Notes: a model not told the origin generated them from the letters alone. Shown: positions 1 through 14,088, numbered from the stretch's first letter. The stretch: DNA of 64,000 nucleotides from Pseudomonas eucalypticola (GCF_013374995.1 NZ_CP056030.1:2078501-2142500); one strand, 5' to 3'. Program-made: numbers and translations.

Positions 1-1869
<1,869 letters not shown>

Positions 1870-1934
1870 CGCCGTTGGGGCCGCTGCCGTCACGCGGCAG
1901 CGGCTACCCAGGCGGGCGTGCAAATGTAGCGGCC

Positions 1935-1975
1935 ACACAAAAACGCCCGGCATGCGCCGGGCGTTTTCGTGTGTG
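1935..1975. terminator. bidirectional rho-independent terminator between clpA and infA
   Basis: A GC-rich hairpin (AACGCCCGGC, loop ATGC, GCCGGGCGTT) is flanked by A-rich sequence on the left and T-rich sequence on the right, so it can end transcripts from both convergent genes. The flanks ACACA and TGTGT extend the stem. Confidence 0.85.
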
Positions 1976-1979
1976 CTGC

Positions 1980-2198
1980 TTAACGAGCGCGGTAGGTAAT
2001 GCGCCCTTTGCTCAAGTCATAGGGCGTCAGCTCGACGCGCACCTTGTCACCGGTCAGAATACGAATGTAGTTCTTGCGCATCTTGCCGGAGATATGCGCG
2101 GTTACGACGTGCCCATTTTCCAACTCCACGCGAAACATGGTGTTAGGTAGGGTGTCGACGACAGTGCCTTCCATTTCGAAGCTGTCTTCTTTCGACAT
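1980..2198 (-). CDS. infA: translation initiation factor IF-1
   Basis: 72-residue S1/OB-fold protein that binds the ribosomal A site during initiation. The sequence [20 protein letters not shown] through KGRITYRAR covers the full family length. The frame stays open another 22 codons upstream, but that extension is unrelated to IF-1, so the ATG at 2198 is the start. It is single-gene, convergent with clpA, in the normal Pseudomonas position between clpA and bpt. Confidence 0.97.
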
Positions 2199-2298
2199 GC
2201 AGTAAAGCCCTCGGTGTCCAGTTAATGGCCCGGTGCAACTGCGCCAGGCAAAAGCGGCGTGCATTGTGCCTGAAAAAGGGGCGGAACGCCAAGACCCT

Positions 2299-3006
2299 TC
2301 AGTTTAACGTAACCCAACGCTGGTTGATCAGCAGCTCGATGGGCCGATACTGAGTCTTGTAATTCATTTTTTTACAGTTCTTGATCCAGTAGCCCAGGTA
2401 CACCGCGTCCAGCCCCAGGCGCGAGGCCTCGCCTATCTGCCACAGAATGGCGAAACGGCCCAGGCTGCGGCGCTCTTCAGCCGGTTCGTAAAAGGTGTAG
2501 ACCGCCGACAGCCCATTGGGCAACAGGTCGGTGACTGCCACCGCCAATAGTTGGCCGTCACGGCGGAATTCATAGAAGCGCGAAAATGGCAGATCGCGTA
2601 CCAGGAACGTTGAGAATTGGTCCCGGCTGGGCGGGTACATGTCGCCGTCGGCATGGCGCTGTTCGATATAGCGCTGGTAAAGATCGAAATATTCCTCGCT
2701 GAACGCCGGCTTGCTGGAGGTCACCTGGATATCGGTATTGCGCTTGAGGATGCGTTTCTGCTGGCGGCTGGGGCTGAAGCTGGAAGCAGGAATGCGCGCC
2801 GGCACGCACGCATTGCAGCGCTGGCAATGGGGGCGGTAGAGGTGATCGCCGCTGCGCCGAAAACCCATTTCCGACAGGTCGGCGTAGACGTGCACGTCCA
2901 TCGGCTGGCTGGGGTCGAGGAACAGGGTGGTGGCCTGTTCTTCCGGCAAATAGCTGCACGAATGGGGTTGAGTGGCATAGAACTTCAACCGCGCCAACTC
3001 AGTCAT
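2299..3006 (-). CDS. bpt: aspartate/glutamate leucyltransferase (bacterial protein transferase)
   Basis: Transfers leucine from Leu-tRNA to N-terminal Asp or Glu, creating N-degrons for the ClpS-ClpAP pathway; clpA lies 400 bases away. The 235-residue product has the N-terminal Cys cluster CSYL...[11 protein letters not shown] and the C-terminal [13 protein letters not shown] block of the ATE/Bpt family. Two starts are possible: TTG at 3012 or ATG at 3006. I chose ATG because GAGGG lies six bases before it. Probably cotranscribed with the upstream aat gene (57-base gap). Confidence 0.95.
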
Positions 3007-3063
3007 GATCAACCCTCGGATCGAAACCTTTGGATAAGTGTAAGCCAGCTGTGACCAACTCGC

Positions 3064-3744
3064 CTAACAAACCCAGGTTGCGCTGCTGGGCTGGTCCAGG
3101 TAAGTGCGCAGGTGCCAGGCGAAGTCATCACGGCTGATGGACCGCGCGCCCAGGCTGATCAGGTGGTCGGTGGGCATCTGGCAGTCGATCAATTCGAAGC
3201 CGGCGCCCTGCAGGTGGCGCACCAGGGTAGCGAAGCCGACCTTGGAGGCGTTGTCGGCGTGGCTGAACATCGACTCGCCGAAAAACAGCCGGCCCATGGC
3301 CAGACCGTAAAGGCCGCCTACCAGGGTGTCGCCGTCCCATACCTCTACCGAATGCGCCAGGCCCTGCTCGTGCAACTTGATGTAGGCCGCCTGCATGCTG
3401 TCGGTGATCCAGGTGCCATCGGCGTAGGCGCGGGGGCCAGCGCAGGCCCGGATCACCGCGGGGAAGTCCTGATCGAAGCTGACGCGGTAGCGCTGTTGGC
3501 GAAGCACCTTGGCCAGGCTGCGGGACACATGCAGTTCGGCAGGAAATAGCACCGTGCGCGGGTCGGGGGACCACCACAGGATGGGCTGGCCGTCCTGGTA
3601 CCAGGGGAAGCAGCCATGGCGGTAGGCCTGCACCAGGCGCTCGGCGCTCAGGTCGCCACCGGCGGCCAGCAATCCGTTGGGCTCGCGCAGGGCCTTGTCC
3701 AGCGGGGGGAAGCTCAGGTCGTTCTTCTTTAACCAGGTCAGCAT
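3064..3744 (-). CDS. aat: leucyl/phenylalanyl-tRNA--protein transferase
   Basis: Adds Leu or Phe to N-terminal Arg or Lys of proteins, the second N-end-rule transferase in this block. 226 residues with the family signatures [20 protein letters not shown] near the N terminus, the YRHGCFPWY motif, WWSPDPR, and [19 protein letters not shown] in the core. Length and start fit the family. It precedes bpt in the same direction, so both transferases and ClpA sit together, as is usual in Pseudomonas. Confidence 0.96.
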   Translation of the reverse strand: MLTWLKKNDLSFPPLDKALREPNGLLAAGGDLSAERLVQAYRHGCFPWYQDGQPILWWSPDPRTVLFPAELHVSRSLAKVLRQQRYRVSFDQDFPAVIRACAGPRAYADGTWITDSMQAAYIKLHEQGLAHSVEVWDGDTLVGGLYGLAMGRLFFGESMFSHADNASKVGFATLVRHLQGAGFELIDCQMPTDHLISLGARSISRDDFAWHLRTYLDQPSSATWVC

Positions 3745-4067
3745 GGGGTCTTTTGCGGTGGGGGAGGGGAGGATGCGTGGCCTGACGGGGCATTGGCAGG
3801 TCCCGAGCCAGGCGCTTTGAGGGCAGTATTGAGGATAAAAACCCCTGCCTGCAACTCCGCGCGCATCTCGCGGTCGTAATCCTTCGCCATCTCGTTTGAA
3901 AAGCCTGCATAAGCCTTTGTCACGAAAGGTAATGCATGCTCCAATTGGCTGGCGCCAGACGCGCTGGGCTATGCTGTGGCGAACCCGTACAATGCGCCAT
4001 TCATTTGCATGATTTTTTTAGTCAATCATCCGTTGTGCGCGCCCAAGGGCGCAGGAAAAGACCTGTT
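3745..4067. other. aat/ftsK divergent intergenic region
   Basis: A 323-base stretch carrying the promoters of divergent aat (minus) and ftsK (plus). A TACAAT hexamer at 3988-3993 could be a -10 box for ftsK, but no convincing -35 is seen. A 68-codon minus-strand frame (3738-3944) fills much of it; its Pro-rich end and lack of any recognisable family make me doubt that it is a gene. Confidence 0.4.
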
Positions 4068-6485
4068 TTGAAGAAATCCACCGCGACACCCAATCCCGTA
4101 GTGCCCCTGTGGCGTCAGCAAATGCACTACCGGCTCAAGGAAGGTGCCCTGATCGCCATGGGCGCCTTGTGCCTGTACCTGTGGATGGCACTGCTCACCT
4201 ACGACCAGGCCGACCCGGGCTGGAGCCACACCAGCACGGCCCATGAGGTGCAGAACGCTGCCGGCCGCGCCGGGGCCTTCGCGGCTGACATCCTGTTCAT
4301 GGTATTGGGCTACTTCGCCTATATATTTCCGTTGCTGCTGGCGGTGAAAACCTGGCAGATCTTCCGTGAACGGCACCAACCCTGGCAGTGGAGCGGCTGG
4401 CTGTTCTCCTGGCGGCTGATCGGCCTGGTGTTCCTGGTGCTGTCCGGTGCCGCGTTGGCGCACATCCATTTCCATTCCACGCCAAACCTCCCGGCCTCGG
4501 CGGGCGGTGCCCTGGGCGAAAGCCTCGGCGACCTGGCCCGCAACGCCCTGAACACCCAGGGCAGCACCTTGCTGTTCATCGCCCTGTTCCTGTTCGGCCT
4601 GACGGTGTTCACCGACCTGTCGTGGTTCAAGGTCATGGACCTGACCGGCAAGATCACCCTCGACCTGCTGGAACTGGTGCAGGGCGCCGCTGGCCGCTGG
4701 TGGGCCGCGCGCAACGAGCGTCGCCGCCTGGAAGCGCAGTTGCGCGAGGTAGACGTGCGCGTGCACGACGTGGTCGCGCCCGTGACACCGGACCGTCGCG
4801 AGCAGGCCAAGGCCAAGGAGCGCATCATCGAACGGGACGTGTCGCTGGCCAAGCACACCAGCGAGCGCGAGAAGCAGGCGCCACCGGTGATCATGCCGGC
4901 CCCGGCCATGGCCAAGGCGCCAGAGCCGAGCAAGCGCGTGCAGAAGGAAAAACAGGTGCCGCTGTTCATCGACAGCGCGGTGGAAGGCACCTTGCCGCCC
5001 ATCTCGATCCTCGACCCGGCGGAAAAGAAGAAGGTCAACTATTCGCCGGAATCCCTGGCGGGCGTGGGCCACCTGCTGGAAATCAAACTCAAGGAATTCG
5101 GCGTCGAGGTGTCGGTGGACTCCATCCACCCGGGCCCGGTCATTACCCGTTACGAGATCCAGCCGGCCGCGGGCGTGAAGGTCAGCCGCATCGCCAACCT
5201 GGCCAAGGACCTGGCGCGGTCCCTGGCCGTGACCAGCGTGCGCGTGGTGGAAGTGATTCCCGGCAAGACCACCGTGGGGATCGAGATTCCCAACGAAGAC
5301 CGGCAGATCGTGCGTTTCTCCGAGGTGCTATCGTCGCCCCAGTACGACGAAGCGAAATCGCCGGTCACCATGGCCCTGGGCCATGACATCGGCGGCAAGC
5401 CGGTCATTACCGACCTTGCCAAGATGCCCCACCTGCTGGTGGCCGGTACCACCGGTTCCGGTAAGTCGGTGGGCGTGAACGCCATGATCCTGTCGATCCT
5501 GTTCAAGTCCAGCCCCGAAGACGCCAAGCTGATCATGATCGACCCGAAAATGCTCGAGTTGTCGATCTACGAAGGCATTCCGCACCTGCTCTGCCCGGTG
5601 GTCACCGACATGAAGGACGCCGCCAACGCACTGCGCTGGAGCGTCGCCGAGATGGAACGGCGCTACAAGTTGATGGCGGCCATGGGCGTGCGTAACCTCG
5701 CCGGCTTCAACCGAAAGGTCAAGGACGCCCAGGAGGAGGGCACGCCGCTCACCGACCCGCTGTACCGTCGCGAGAGCATGGACGACGAGGCGCCACTCTT
5801 GAAAACCCTGCCGACCATCGTGGTCATCGTCGACGAATTCGCCGACATGATGATGATCGTCGGCAAGAAGGTCGAAGAGCTGATTGCCCGTATCGCCCAG
5901 AAGGCCCGTGCCGCCGGTATCCACCTGATCCTGGCCACCCAGCGCCCCTCGGTGGACGTGATCACCGGCCTGATCAAGGCCAACATCCCCACCCGCATGG
6001 CGTTCCAGGTGTCGAGCAAGATCGACTCCCGGACCATCATCGACCAGGGCGGCGCGGAGCAACTGCTGGGCCACGGCGACATGTTGTACATGCCACCCGG
6101 CACCAGCCTGCCGATCCGCGTGCACGGTGCCTTCGTCTCCGACGAGGAAGTGCACCGCGTGGTGGAAGCCTGGAAATTGCGCGGCGTGCCCGATTACAAC
6201 GAAGACATCCTGGCGGGTGTCGAGGAAGCCGGCAGCGGCTTCGAGGGTGGCGGCGGCGGTGGCGGCGACGGTGAAGACAGCGAGTCGGACGCGTTGTATG
6301 ACGAAGCGGTCAACTTCGTGCTGGAAAGCCGCCGGGCGTCTATTTCCGCGGTGCAGCGCAAGCTCAAGATCGGCTACAACCGTGCGGCGCGCATGATCGA
6401 AGCCATGGAAATGGCTGGCGTGGTCACGCCCATGAACACCAACGGTTCGCGAGAAGTGATCGCCCCTGGTCCTGCGCGGGACTGA
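4068..6485 (+). CDS. ftsK: DNA translocase FtsK
   Basis: Septal DNA pump that clears chromosome termini and activates XerCD at dif. The N-terminal portion (about residues 20-190) has the hydrophobic segments of the four-TM anchor, followed by a charged Pro/Lys-rich linker (about 220-310). The RecA-like motor has Walker A GTTGSGKS near residue 460 and Walker [16 protein letters not shown]-terminal winged helix (gamma, KOPS reader) covers [20 protein letters not shown] onward. The 805-residue length is normal. I chose the TTG at 4068 because AGGAAAAG lies eight bases before it and [18 protein letters not shown] matches the Pseudomonas N terminus; longer frames upstream look non-coding. Confidence 0.95.
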   Translation: MKKSTATPNPVVPLWRQQMHYRLKEGALIAMGALCLYLWMALLTYDQADPGWSHTSTAHEVQNAAGRAGAFAADILFMVLGYFAYIFPLLLAVKTWQIFRERHQPWQWSGWLFSWRLIGLVFLVLSGAALAHIHFHSTPNLPASAGGALGESLGDLARNALNTQGSTLLFIALFLFGLTVFTDLSWFKVMDLTGKITLDLLELVQGAAGRWWAARNERRRLEAQLREVDVRVHDVVAPVTPDRREQAKAKERIIERDVSLAKHTSEREKQAPPVIMPAPAMAKAPEPSKRVQKEKQVPLFIDSAVEGTLPPISILDPAEKKKVNYSPESLAGVGHLLEIKLKEFGVEVSVDSIHPGPVITRYEIQPAAGVKVSRIANLAKDLARSLAVTSVRVVEVIPGKTTVGIEIPNEDRQIVRFSEVLSSPQYDEAKSPVTMALGHDIGGKPVITDLAKMPHLLVAGTTGSGKSVGVNAMILSILFKSSPEDAKLIMIDPKMLELSIYEGIPHLLCPVVTDMKDAANALRWSVAEMERRYKLMAAMGVRNLAGFNRKVKDAQEEGTPLTDPLYRRESMDDEAPLLKTLPTIVVIVDEFADMMMIVGKKVEELIARIAQKARAAGIHLILATQRPSVDVITGLIKANIPTRMAFQVSSKIDSRTIIDQGGAEQLLGHGDMLYMPPGTSLPIRVHGAFVSDEEVHRVVEAWKLRGVPDYNEDILAGVEEAGSGFEGGGGGGGDGEDSESDALYDEAVNFVLESRRASISAVQRKLKIGYNRAARMIEAMEMAGVVTPMNTNGSREVIAPGPARD

Positions 6486-6494
6486 ATGACCCAA

Positions 6495-6527
6495 CCGGTT
6501 GTCGAATGAACGGCGACCGGTCTTTTT
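6495..6527 (+). terminator. probable ftsK terminator
   Basis: Imperfect stem CCGGTTGTCG / CGGCGACCGG followed by TCTTTTT, between the ftsK stop and lolA. It may only partly separate the two genes. Confidence 0.55.
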
Positions 6528-6546
6528 CTACTGTACGAGGATTCCC

Positions 6547-7170
6547 ATGCGCCTGATTCGCATGCTGTTGGTTTCTGCCCTGGCCTTCTCCACGCTGCCG
6601 GCCCATGCCGCCGACCAGGACGTGTCGAGCCTGACCAAGCTGCTGGAAAATTCCCAGACCCTGTCCGCCCGTTTTTCGCAGTTGACCCTGGACGGCAGCG
6701 GCACCCAGCTGCAGGAAACCGCGGGTGAAATGGTCTTGCAGCGCCCTGGCCTGTTCTACTGGCACACCGACGCGCCGAACGAGCAGACCATGGTCTCCGA
6801 TGGTCAGAAAGTGACCCTGTATGACCCGGACCTCGAGCAGGTGACCATCAAGAAACTCGACCAGCGCCTGACCCAGACCCCAGCGTTGCTGCTGTCCGGT
6901 GACGTGTCGAAGATCAGCCAGAGCTTCGACATCAGCGCCAAGGAATCGGGTGACGTGATCGACTTCATGCTCAAGCCCAAGACCAAAGACACGCTGTTCG
7001 ATTCCCTGCGCCTGTCGTTCCGCAAGGGCCTGATCAATGACATGCAGCTGATCGACAGCGTCGGCCAGCGCACCAACATCCTGTTCACCGCGGTCAAGGC
7101 CAACGCCCCCGTGGACAAGAGCAAGTTCACCTTCGTCGCGCCCAAGGGCACCGACGTGATCCAGGAATAA
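6547..7170 (+). CDS. lolA: outer-membrane lipoprotein carrier protein LolA
   Basis: Periplasmic chaperone that receives lipoproteins from LolCDE and hands them to LolB at the outer membrane. 207 residues with a signal peptide ([21 protein letters not shown], cleaved before ADQD). The mature protein shows the LolA pattern: [17 protein letters not shown], a [16 protein letters not shown] block, and C-terminal [12 protein letters not shown]. The start is set by GAGG six bases before ATG 6547; the frame upstream is not conserved. It lies between ftsK and rarA, the standard order. Confidence 0.96.
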   Translation: MRLIRMLLVSALAFSTLPAHAADQDVSSLTKLLENSQTLSARFSQLTLDGSGTQLQETAGEMVLQRPGLFYWHTDAPNEQTMVSDGQKVTLYDPDLEQVTIKKLDQRLTQTPALLLSGDVSKISQSFDISAKESGDVIDFMLKPKTKDTLFDSLRLSFRKGLINDMQLIDSVGQRTNILFTAVKANAPVDKSKFTFVAPKGTDVIQE

Positions 7171-7188
7171 GAGGACCCGAGCGCCGTC

Positions 7189-8514
7189 ATGGACCTGTTT
7201 CGCAGCGAGCCCATCGCCCAGCCCCTGGCCGCCCGCCTGCGGGCCCGCAACCTGGACGAATACGTCGGCCAGGAGCACCTGCTGGCGCGCGGCAAGCCGC
7301 TGCGCGAGGCACTGGAGCAGGGCGCCCTGCACTCGATGATCTTCTGGGGGCCGCCCGGGGTGGGCAAGACCACGCTGGCGCGGCTATTGGCGGAAGTCTC
7401 CGATGCCCATTTCGAGACCGTCTCGGCGGTGCTGGCCGGGGTCAAGGAAATTCGCCAGGCCGTGGAAGTGGCCAAGCAGCAGGCAGCCCAGTACGGCCGG
7501 CGTACCATTCTGTTCGTCGACGAAGTGCACCGTTTCAACAAGTCCCAGCAGGATGCCTTCCTGCCTTATGTGGAAGACGGCACGCTGATCTTCATCGGCG
7601 CCACCACCGAAAATCCTTCGTTCGAGCTCAACAACGCGTTGCTATCGCGGGCGCGGGTATACGTGCTGAAAAGTCTCGACGAGCCGGCTTTGCGCCGGTT
7701 GGTTGACCGCGCCTTGAACGAGGAGCGTGGCCTGGGCAAGCGTCAATTACGCCTGGGTGACGAAGCCTTCGCCATGCTGCTGGCGGCCGCCGACGGCGAT
7801 GGCCGGCGCATGCTCAACCTGCTGGAGAATGCGTCGGACCTGGCCGAAGACGGCGAGGAAATCGGCACCGACCTGTTGCAAAGCCTGCTGGGTGATACCC
7901 GCCGGCGCTTCGACAAGGGCGGCGAAGCGTTCTACGACCAGATATCGGCGCTGCACAAATCCGTGCGCGGCTCCAACCCCGACGGCGCGCTGTACTGGTA
8001 CGCCCGCATGATGGACGGTGGTTGCGACCCGCTGTACGTGGCACGGCGCGTGGTGCGCATGGCCAGCGAGGACATCGGCAACGCCGACCCCCGCGCCCTG
8101 AGCCTGTGCCTGGCGGCCTGGGACGTACAGGAGCGCCTTGGCAGCCCCGAGGGCGAGCTGGCCGTGGCCCAGGCCATCGTCTACCTGGCCTGCGCGCCGA
8201 AGAGCAATGCCGTGTACATGGGCTTCAAGCAGGCCATGCGTGAAGCGGCCGAGTTCGGCTCCATGGAAGTGCCGCTGCACCTGCGCAATGCGCCGACCAA
8301 GCTGATGAAGCAATTGGGTTACGGTGAGGAATACCGCTACGCCCACGACGAGCCTGATGCCTACGCCGCCGGTGAAGACTACTTCCCCGACCAGCTGGAA
8401 CCGCGGCCGTACTACCAGCCCGTGCCCCGCGGCCTGGAACTGAAGATCGGCGAGAAGCTCAAGCACCTGGCCCAACTGGACCGCCTGAGCCCGCGTCAGC
8501 GCCGCAAGCCTTGA
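7189..8514 (+). CDS. rarA: replication-associated recombination protein A (RarA/MgsA)
   Basis: Clamp-loader-like AAA+ ATPase that acts at stalled replication forks. 441 residues with Walker A GPPGVGKT near residue 54, Walker [17 protein letters not shown], and sensor [12 protein letters not shown]. The C-terminal tetramerisation region has the [20 protein letters not shown] block. It starts 18 bases after lolA behind GAGGA, so it is likely cotranscribed with it. Confidence 0.96.
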   Translation: MDLFRSEPIAQPLAARLRARNLDEYVGQEHLLARGKPLREALEQGALHSMIFWGPPGVGKTTLARLLAEVSDAHFETVSAVLAGVKEIRQAVEVAKQQAAQYGRRTILFVDEVHRFNKSQQDAFLPYVEDGTLIFIGATTENPSFELNNALLSRARVYVLKSLDEPALRRLVDRALNEERGLGKRQLRLGDEAFAMLLAAADGDGRRMLNLLENASDLAEDGEEIGTDLLQSLLGDTRRRFDKGGEAFYDQISALHKSVRGSNPDGALYWYARMMDGGCDPLYVARRVVRMASEDIGNADPRALSLCLAAWDVQERLGSPEGELAVAQAIVYLACAPKSNAVYMGFKQAMREAAEFGSMEVPLHLRNAPTKLMKQLGYGEEYRYAHDEPDAYAAGEDYFPDQLEPRPYYQPVPRGLELKIGEKLKHLAQLDRLSPRQRRKP

Positions 8515-8631
8515 GAAACCTGCAACACTCAACTGGAAACAGCCCTTCTATCCCGGTACGCTGGCCGCTAATATGGTCGGCTGCCCGGTGTCCTGCCCGC
8601 AACAAGGGCTGACCAAGACTTAATTTGATAA

Positions 8632-9924
<1,293 letters not shown>

Positions 9925-11319
9925 ATGGAGTTTCTGCCGCTGTTCCACAAGCTCAAGGGCAGCCATGTGCTGGTCGTGGGCGGGGGCGAGATCGCCTTGC
10001 GCAAGTCGCGTCTGCTGGCTGATGCCGGCGCGCTGCTGCGCGTGGTCGCCCCGGCGATCGAAACCCAGCTGGGCGAATTGCTCCAGAGCAGCGGCGGTGA
10101 AGCCGTGCTGCGCGGTTATCAGGAAAGCGACCTGGACGGTTGCCAACTGATCATTGCCGCCACCGATGACGAAGCCCTCAACGCCCAGGTGTCTGCCGAC
10201 GCCAAGGCGCGTTGTGTGCCAGTCAACGTGGTGGACGCGCCAGCCCTGTGCAGCGTGATCTTCCCGGCCATTGTCGACCGTTCACCCCTGGTGGTGGCGG
10301 TGTCCAGTGGCGGTGACGCCCCGGTGCTGGCGCGCTTGATCCGCGCCAAGATGGAGGCCTGGATTCCTGCCGCCTACGGCGAACTGGCCGGCCTCGCGGC
10401 GCGCTTTCGTGCCCAGGTCAAAGGCCTGTACCCGGACGTGCAGCAACGCCGTGCGTTCTGGGAGGAAGTGTTCCAGGGCCCGATCGCCGACCGCCAGCTG
10501 GCGGGGCAGGGCGCCGAAGCGGAAAAGATGCTGGTGGAGAAAATCCACGGCCAGCCACCCCATGCACCGGGTGAAGTCTACCTGGTGGGGGCTGGCCCGG
10601 GTGATCCCGATTTGCTGACCTTCAAGGCCTTGCGCCTGATGCAGCAGGCCGACGTGGTGCTGTACGACCGCCTGGTGGCCCCGGCCATCATCGAGTTGTG
10701 CCGTCGAGATGCCGAGCGCATCTACGTTGGCAAGCGTCGCGCCGACCACGCCGTCCCTCAGGACCAGATCAACCAGCAACTGGTGACCCTGGCCAAGCAA
10801 GGCAAGCGCGTGGTGCGGCTCAAGGGCGGCGACCCGTTCATCTTCGGCCGTGGTGGTGAGGAAATCGAAGAGCTGGCGGCCCATGGCATCCCCTTCCAGG
10901 TGGTGCCGGGCATTACCGCGGCCAGTGGTTGCGCGGCTTACGCCGGCATCCCGCTGACCCACCGCGACCATGCCCAGTCGGTACGCTTCATCACCGGCCA
11001 CCTCAAGGACGGCACCAGCGACCTGCCTTGGGCAGACCTGGTGGCGCCGGCCCAGACCCTGGTGTTCTACATGGGCCTGGTGGGCTTGCCGATCATCTGC
11101 CAACAACTGATTGCCCATGGCCGTGCTGCTGATACGCCGGCAGCACTGGTGCAGCAAGGCACCACGGTCAACCAGCGCGTGTTCACCGGCACCCTGGCCG
11201 ACCTGCCACGGTTGGTCGCGGAGCATGAAGTGCATGCGCCGACGCTGGTCATCGTGGGGGAAGTGGTGCAGTTGCGCGAGAAACTGGCGTGGTTCGAAGG
11301 CGCTCAGCGCACTGTGTAA
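9925..11319 (+). CDS. cysG: sirohaem synthase CysG
   Basis: Trifunctional cytoplasmic enzyme converting uroporphyrinogen III to sirohaem for sulfite and nitrite reductases. The N-terminal NAD-binding domain ([15 protein letters not shown] near residue 12) is the precorrin-2 dehydrogenase/ferrochelatase half. From about residue 216 the SAM-dependent methyltransferase half begins with [17 protein letters not shown] and YDRLV, followed by [15 protein letters not shown] and [16 protein letters not shown]. The length of 464 is normal. ATG directly follows the serS TAA. Confidence 0.97.
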   Translation: MEFLPLFHKLKGSHVLVVGGGEIALRKSRLLADAGALLRVVAPAIETQLGELLQSSGGEAVLRGYQESDLDGCQLIIAATDDEALNAQVSADAKARCVPVNVVDAPALCSVIFPAIVDRSPLVVAVSSGGDAPVLARLIRAKMEAWIPAAYGELAGLAARFRAQVKGLYPDVQQRRAFWEEVFQGPIADRQLAGQGAEAEKMLVEKIHGQPPHAPGEVYLVGAGPGDPDLLTFKALRLMQQADVVLYDRLVAPAIIELCRRDAERIYVGKRRADHAVPQDQINQQLVTLAKQGKRVVRLKGGDPFIFGRGGEEIEELAAHGIPFQVVPGITAASGCAAYAGIPLTHRDHAQSVRFITGHLKDGTSDLPWADLVAPAQTLVFYMGLVGLPIICQQLIAHGRAADTPAALVQQGTTVNQRVFTGTLADLPRLVAEHEVHAPTLVIVGEVVQLREKLAWFEGAQRTV

Positions 11320-11338
11320 GGCCCTGACCCGGTCTGGC

Positions 11339-11373
11339 GGGCGCTGCTACACGGTTTTCCCGTAGCAGCGCCC
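11339..11373. repeat. strong hairpin downstream of cysG
   Basis: GGGCGCTGCTAC and GTAGCAGCGCCC form a 12-bp perfect stem with a ten-base loop. There is no T run, so it could be a REP-type hairpin or a transcript-end structure between the convergent cysG and glutathione transferase genes. Confidence 0.6.
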
Positions 11374-11392
11374 CCCAGGTCGCGTCCCACGC

Positions 11393-12391
11393 TCAACCCG
11401 CAAAAATCCCACGCCCCGCCAACCGCCCGCGGTCGTGCGCTACGGAAAAATCCTGCGCCGGTCCCTTCGGCACAATGCCTGTCGGGTTGATGGTGGCATG
11501 GCTGCCATAGTAATGATGCTTGATGTGCTGGAAATCCACCGTCTGCGCCACGCCTGGCCACTGGTACAGCTCACGCAGCCAGTTCGACAGGTTCGGGTAA
11601 TCGACGATCCGGCGCAAATTGCACTTGAAGTGCCCGTGGTACACCGCGTCAAAGCGAATGATCGTGGTGAACAAGCGCACATCCGCCTCGGTCAGGTACT
11701 CTCCCGCCAGGTAGCGCTTTTGGCCCAGCAGGGCTTCCAACCTATCCAGCTCGGCAAACACTTCATCGAACGCCTGCTCATAGGCCGCCTGCGACGTGGC
11801 AAAGCCTGCGCGATACACGCCGTTGTTCACCGCTGGGTAGATCGCCTCGTTCAGGGCCTCGATTGCCGGCCGCAAGGGTTCCGGGTACAGGTCCAGCGTA
11901 TTGCCAGTCAGCGCGTTGAAGGCGCTGTTGAACATGCGGATGATCTCCGCCGATTCATTGCTGACGATCCGCTTGAGTTGCTTGTCCCACAGCACCGGCA
12001 CGGTCACGCGCCCGGTGTAATCCGGGGTTTCCGAGGTGTAACGCTGGTGCATGAAGGCAAACCCGTCGAGCTTGTCGCCGGTCGAGCCCAGGGAAGTATC
12101 GAAGGTCCAGCCATTCTCGCGCATCAGCCAGCTGACCACAGACACGTCGATCAGGCTTTCAAGCCCCTTGAGCTGACGCACGATCAGCGTGCGGTGCGCC
12201 CACGGGCAGGCCAGCGAAACATACAGGTGGTAACGGCCGGCCTCGGCCTTGAAGCCGCCTTCGCCGCTGGGGCCCGGGCTGCCGTCCGCGGTGACCCAGT
12301 TGCGGCGTTTGGCTGCTTCGCGCTGGAACGCACCGTCTTTGCTGCTTTCATACCACTGGTCATGCCAGCGCCCTTCGATCAGCAAGCCCAT
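11393..12391 (-). CDS. glutathionyl-hydroquinone reductase (YqjG-type glutathione S-transferase)
   Basis: Omega/Xi-class GST that reductively removes glutathione from glutathionyl-hydroquinones. 332 residues; the redox cysteine lies in SLACPWAHRTLI (about residue 60), and the C-terminal alpha domain contains LAGEYLTEADVRLFTTIIRFD and VYHGHFKCNLRRI, which are diagnostic of this family. It stands alone on the minus strand downstream of the trpD2-like gene (94-base gap) and may share its transcript. The cellular substrate cannot be read from the sequence. Confidence 0.93.
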   Translation of the reverse strand: MGLLIEGRWHDQWYESSKDGAFQREAAKRRNWVTADGSPGPSGEGGFKAEAGRYHLYVSLACPWAHRTLIVRQLKGLESLIDVSVVSWLMRENGWTFDTSLGSTGDKLDGFAFMHQRYTSETPDYTGRVTVPVLWDKQLKRIVSNESAEIIRMFNSAFNALTGNTLDLYPEPLRPAIEALNEAIYPAVNNGVYRAGFATSQAAYEQAFDEVFAELDRLEALLGQKRYLAGEYLTEADVRLFTTIIRFDAVYHGHFKCNLRRIVDYPNLSNWLRELYQWPGVAQTVDFQHIKHHYYGSHATINPTGIVPKGPAQDFSVAHDRGRLAGRGIFAG

Positions 12392-12485
12392 ACCCTGTAC
12401 TCCCGGCAGATTTCATAAGCGTTGGAGTCCAGTGTACGGGCCGCAGTTCGAATAAATAGCGCAAAACCCCGGCGGTATCTATCGG

Positions 12486-13487
12486 CTAGATCGATCTATC
12501 GCGGGCGTCCCAGTACTGGCGTGCTGTCGCAAAGGCGTCATCACGGTTTTTGCCCAGGCCGCGCAAGGCCAAGGCCATGGTCGAGATCAGCGCCATCTCG
12601 CCATAGCTGTCCTCGGCGTCGCCCCGCCATACCGCCAGCAGGTGCGTCGGGTCCAAGGTGGCCGGCTTGACGTGGCGCTGGGCCGAGAGCTGCGGCCACT
12701 CTTCGTCCCAGCTCTGGCCGCCGGTGGTGCCATACAGATGACTGGGGCTGTCCGGGTTGACTTCGATCTCGCCGCCATCGCCCTTCACCACGATAGCGTG
12801 GTCGCCCAGCAGGCCGCTGGCATCGCGGTGCACCGCCTGGTAGCCAGGGTGGAAGATGCTCTGCAGGCCACAACGGGCACCCAGCGGGTTGAGAATGCGT
12901 GCCAGGGAGTGGATCGGCGACCGCAGGCCCAACGTATTGCGCAGATCAATCATGCGCTGCAACTGCGGCGCCCAGTCCACCAGCGGCGCGAACGCCAGGC
13001 CATGGCTGTCCAGCGCCCGGCCCACCGCGTCCCAGCCACGGGCCAGGGGAATGCCGACGGTGCCCAGCAATTGTTCGGTATACAGGCGCCCAGCGGTGTG
13101 CGCGCCGCCGCCGTGGATCAGAATGCGCACACCGTTGCCGGCCAGGCACTTGGCCGCCAGCAGGTACCAGGGCAGGTGGCGCTTCTTGCCGGCGTAGGTG
13201 GGCCAGTCGATGTCCACGGTCAGTGGGGGAGGCCTGAGCCGAGCGCGCAAGGCCTCAGTGAAACCGGCCAACTCCTCGGCACTTTCTTCCTTATGGCGCA
13301 GCAGCATCAGGAAGGCGCCCAGTTGCGCTTCCTCGACCTGCTCGTCCAGCAACAGGCCCATGGCCTCACGGGCCTCGTCGCGGGTCAGGTTGCGAGCGCC
13401 GCGCTTGCCCTTGCCCAGGGCGCGAACGAAGGGGGCGAAGGGGTGCTCGGCAGGGGTTTCCAGCAGCAGGGCGGGGTAGTCGGTCAT
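12486..13487 (-). CDS. TrpD2/YbiB-family glycosyltransferase-fold protein
   Basis: Homologue of the anthranilate phosphoribosyltransferase fold (E. coli YbiB type, a nucleic-acid-binding protein rather than a tryptophan enzyme). 333 residues with the family's EAMGLLLDEQVEEAQLGAFLMLLR helical start, the GGGAHTAGR loop that replaces the normal PRPP-site sequence, and FHPGYQAVHRDASGLLGD. The frame stays open far upstream over tusE and tusB, but that part is a shadow. I set the start at ATG 13487, which overlaps the tusE stop by four bases, so it is the last gene of the tus operon. Confidence 0.9.
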   Translation of the reverse strand: MTDYPALLLETPAEHPFAPFVRALGKGKRGARNLTRDEAREAMGLLLDEQVEEAQLGAFLMLLRHKEESAEELAGFTEALRARLRPPPLTVDIDWPTYAGKKRHLPWYLLAAKCLAGNGVRILIHGGGAHTAGRLYTEQLLGTVGIPLARGWDAVGRALDSHGLAFAPLVDWAPQLQRMIDLRNTLGLRSPIHSLARILNPLGARCGLQSIFHPGYQAVHRDASGLLGDHAIVVKGDGGEIEVNPDSPSHLYGTTGGQSWDEEWPQLSAQRHVKPATLDPTHLLAVWRGDAEDSYGEMALISTMALALRGLGKNRDDAFATARQYWDARDRSI

Positions 13488-13819
13488 ATGCAATTGGTCG
13501 GTTTGGGCAGGCCCGCCAGCTTGGCGGCGAGTTTGGCGGGGGTGCCATTGAACAGGCGGTTCAGGTGCGGGCTGTTGCCTTTCTCGGCGCCCAGTTTCAG
13601 CGCCGTGTACTTGATCAGCGGGCGCGTGGCCGGCGACAGCTGAAACTCCTGGTAGAACTGGCGCAACACCTCCAGCACCTCCCAGTGTTCTGGGGTCAGG
13701 GCAATGCTTTCCCGCGCCGCCAAGGCTTCGGCGACAGGTTTGGACCACTCGGTCAGGTCTTCCAGAAAGCCGTTCTGGTCCAGGGCGATCGGGCGGCCAT
13801 CGACAATCAGTTCGCTCAT
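13484..13819 (-). CDS. tusE: sulfur relay protein TusE (DsrC family)
   Basis: Accepts persulfide sulfur from TusBCD and passes it to MnmA for 2-thiolation of tRNA wobble uridine. 111 residues with the DsrC fold signature DQNGFLEDLTEWSKPVAE, LTPEHWEVLEVLRQFYQEF and ATRPLIKY. The active cysteine is the penultimate residue in the KPTNCI tail, as the family requires. It overlaps tusB at its start and the trpD2-like gene at its end by four bases each. Confidence 0.95.
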   Translation of the reverse strand: MSELIVDGRPIALDQNGFLEDLTEWSKPVAEALAARESIALTPEHWEVLEVLRQFYQEFQLSPATRPLIKYTALKLGAEKGNSPHLNRLFNGTPAKLAAKLAGLPKPTNCI

Positions 13820-14088
13820 AGCCAGGTGTTGACCTTGTCGTAATCAATGGAAAGCTGCACGAAGCCTGGGTAATCCACGACCTGCGCCGTGGTGGTGAGC
13901 GCCCGCGCCTTGACATCTTCTTCCAGGGCGTAGAGCCGGCCCGCCAGGTGCGCCAGATCGTCATTCAACAGTGCGTACACCGCGTCACCGGTCAGCAGCA
14001 CGCCATCGCGGGCCCCCAGCACGCGCAGGCAACTGGCCAGGCGCTGATCGCTGAAGGGCGAATGGGACAACACATGCAAGGTAGCCAT
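13816..14088 (-). CDS. tusB: sulfur relay protein TusB
   Basis: Small subunit of the TusBCD heterohexamer in the tRNA 2-thiouridine sulfur relay. 90 residues beginning MATLHVLSHSPFSDQRLASC with the DsrH/TusB pattern GVLLTGDAVYALL and the C-terminal VQLSIDYDKVNTWL. Its start codon overlaps the tusC stop and its stop overlaps the tusE start, indicating translational coupling. Confidence 0.93.
   Translation of the reverse strand: MATLHVLSHSPFSDQRLASCLRVLGARDGVLLTGDAVYALLNDDLAHLAGRLYALEEDVKARALTTTAQVVDYPGFVQLSIDYDKVNTWL

Noticed and set aside
3738..3944. 68-codon minus-strand frame upstream of aat
   Set aside because: No recognisable family and a Pro-rich end over the aat start region; might be real but cannot be supported.
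13488..13964. N-terminal extension of the trpD2-like gene
   Set aside because: Overlaps tusE and tusB entirely and is unlike the family; ATG 13487 gives the normal 333-residue protein.
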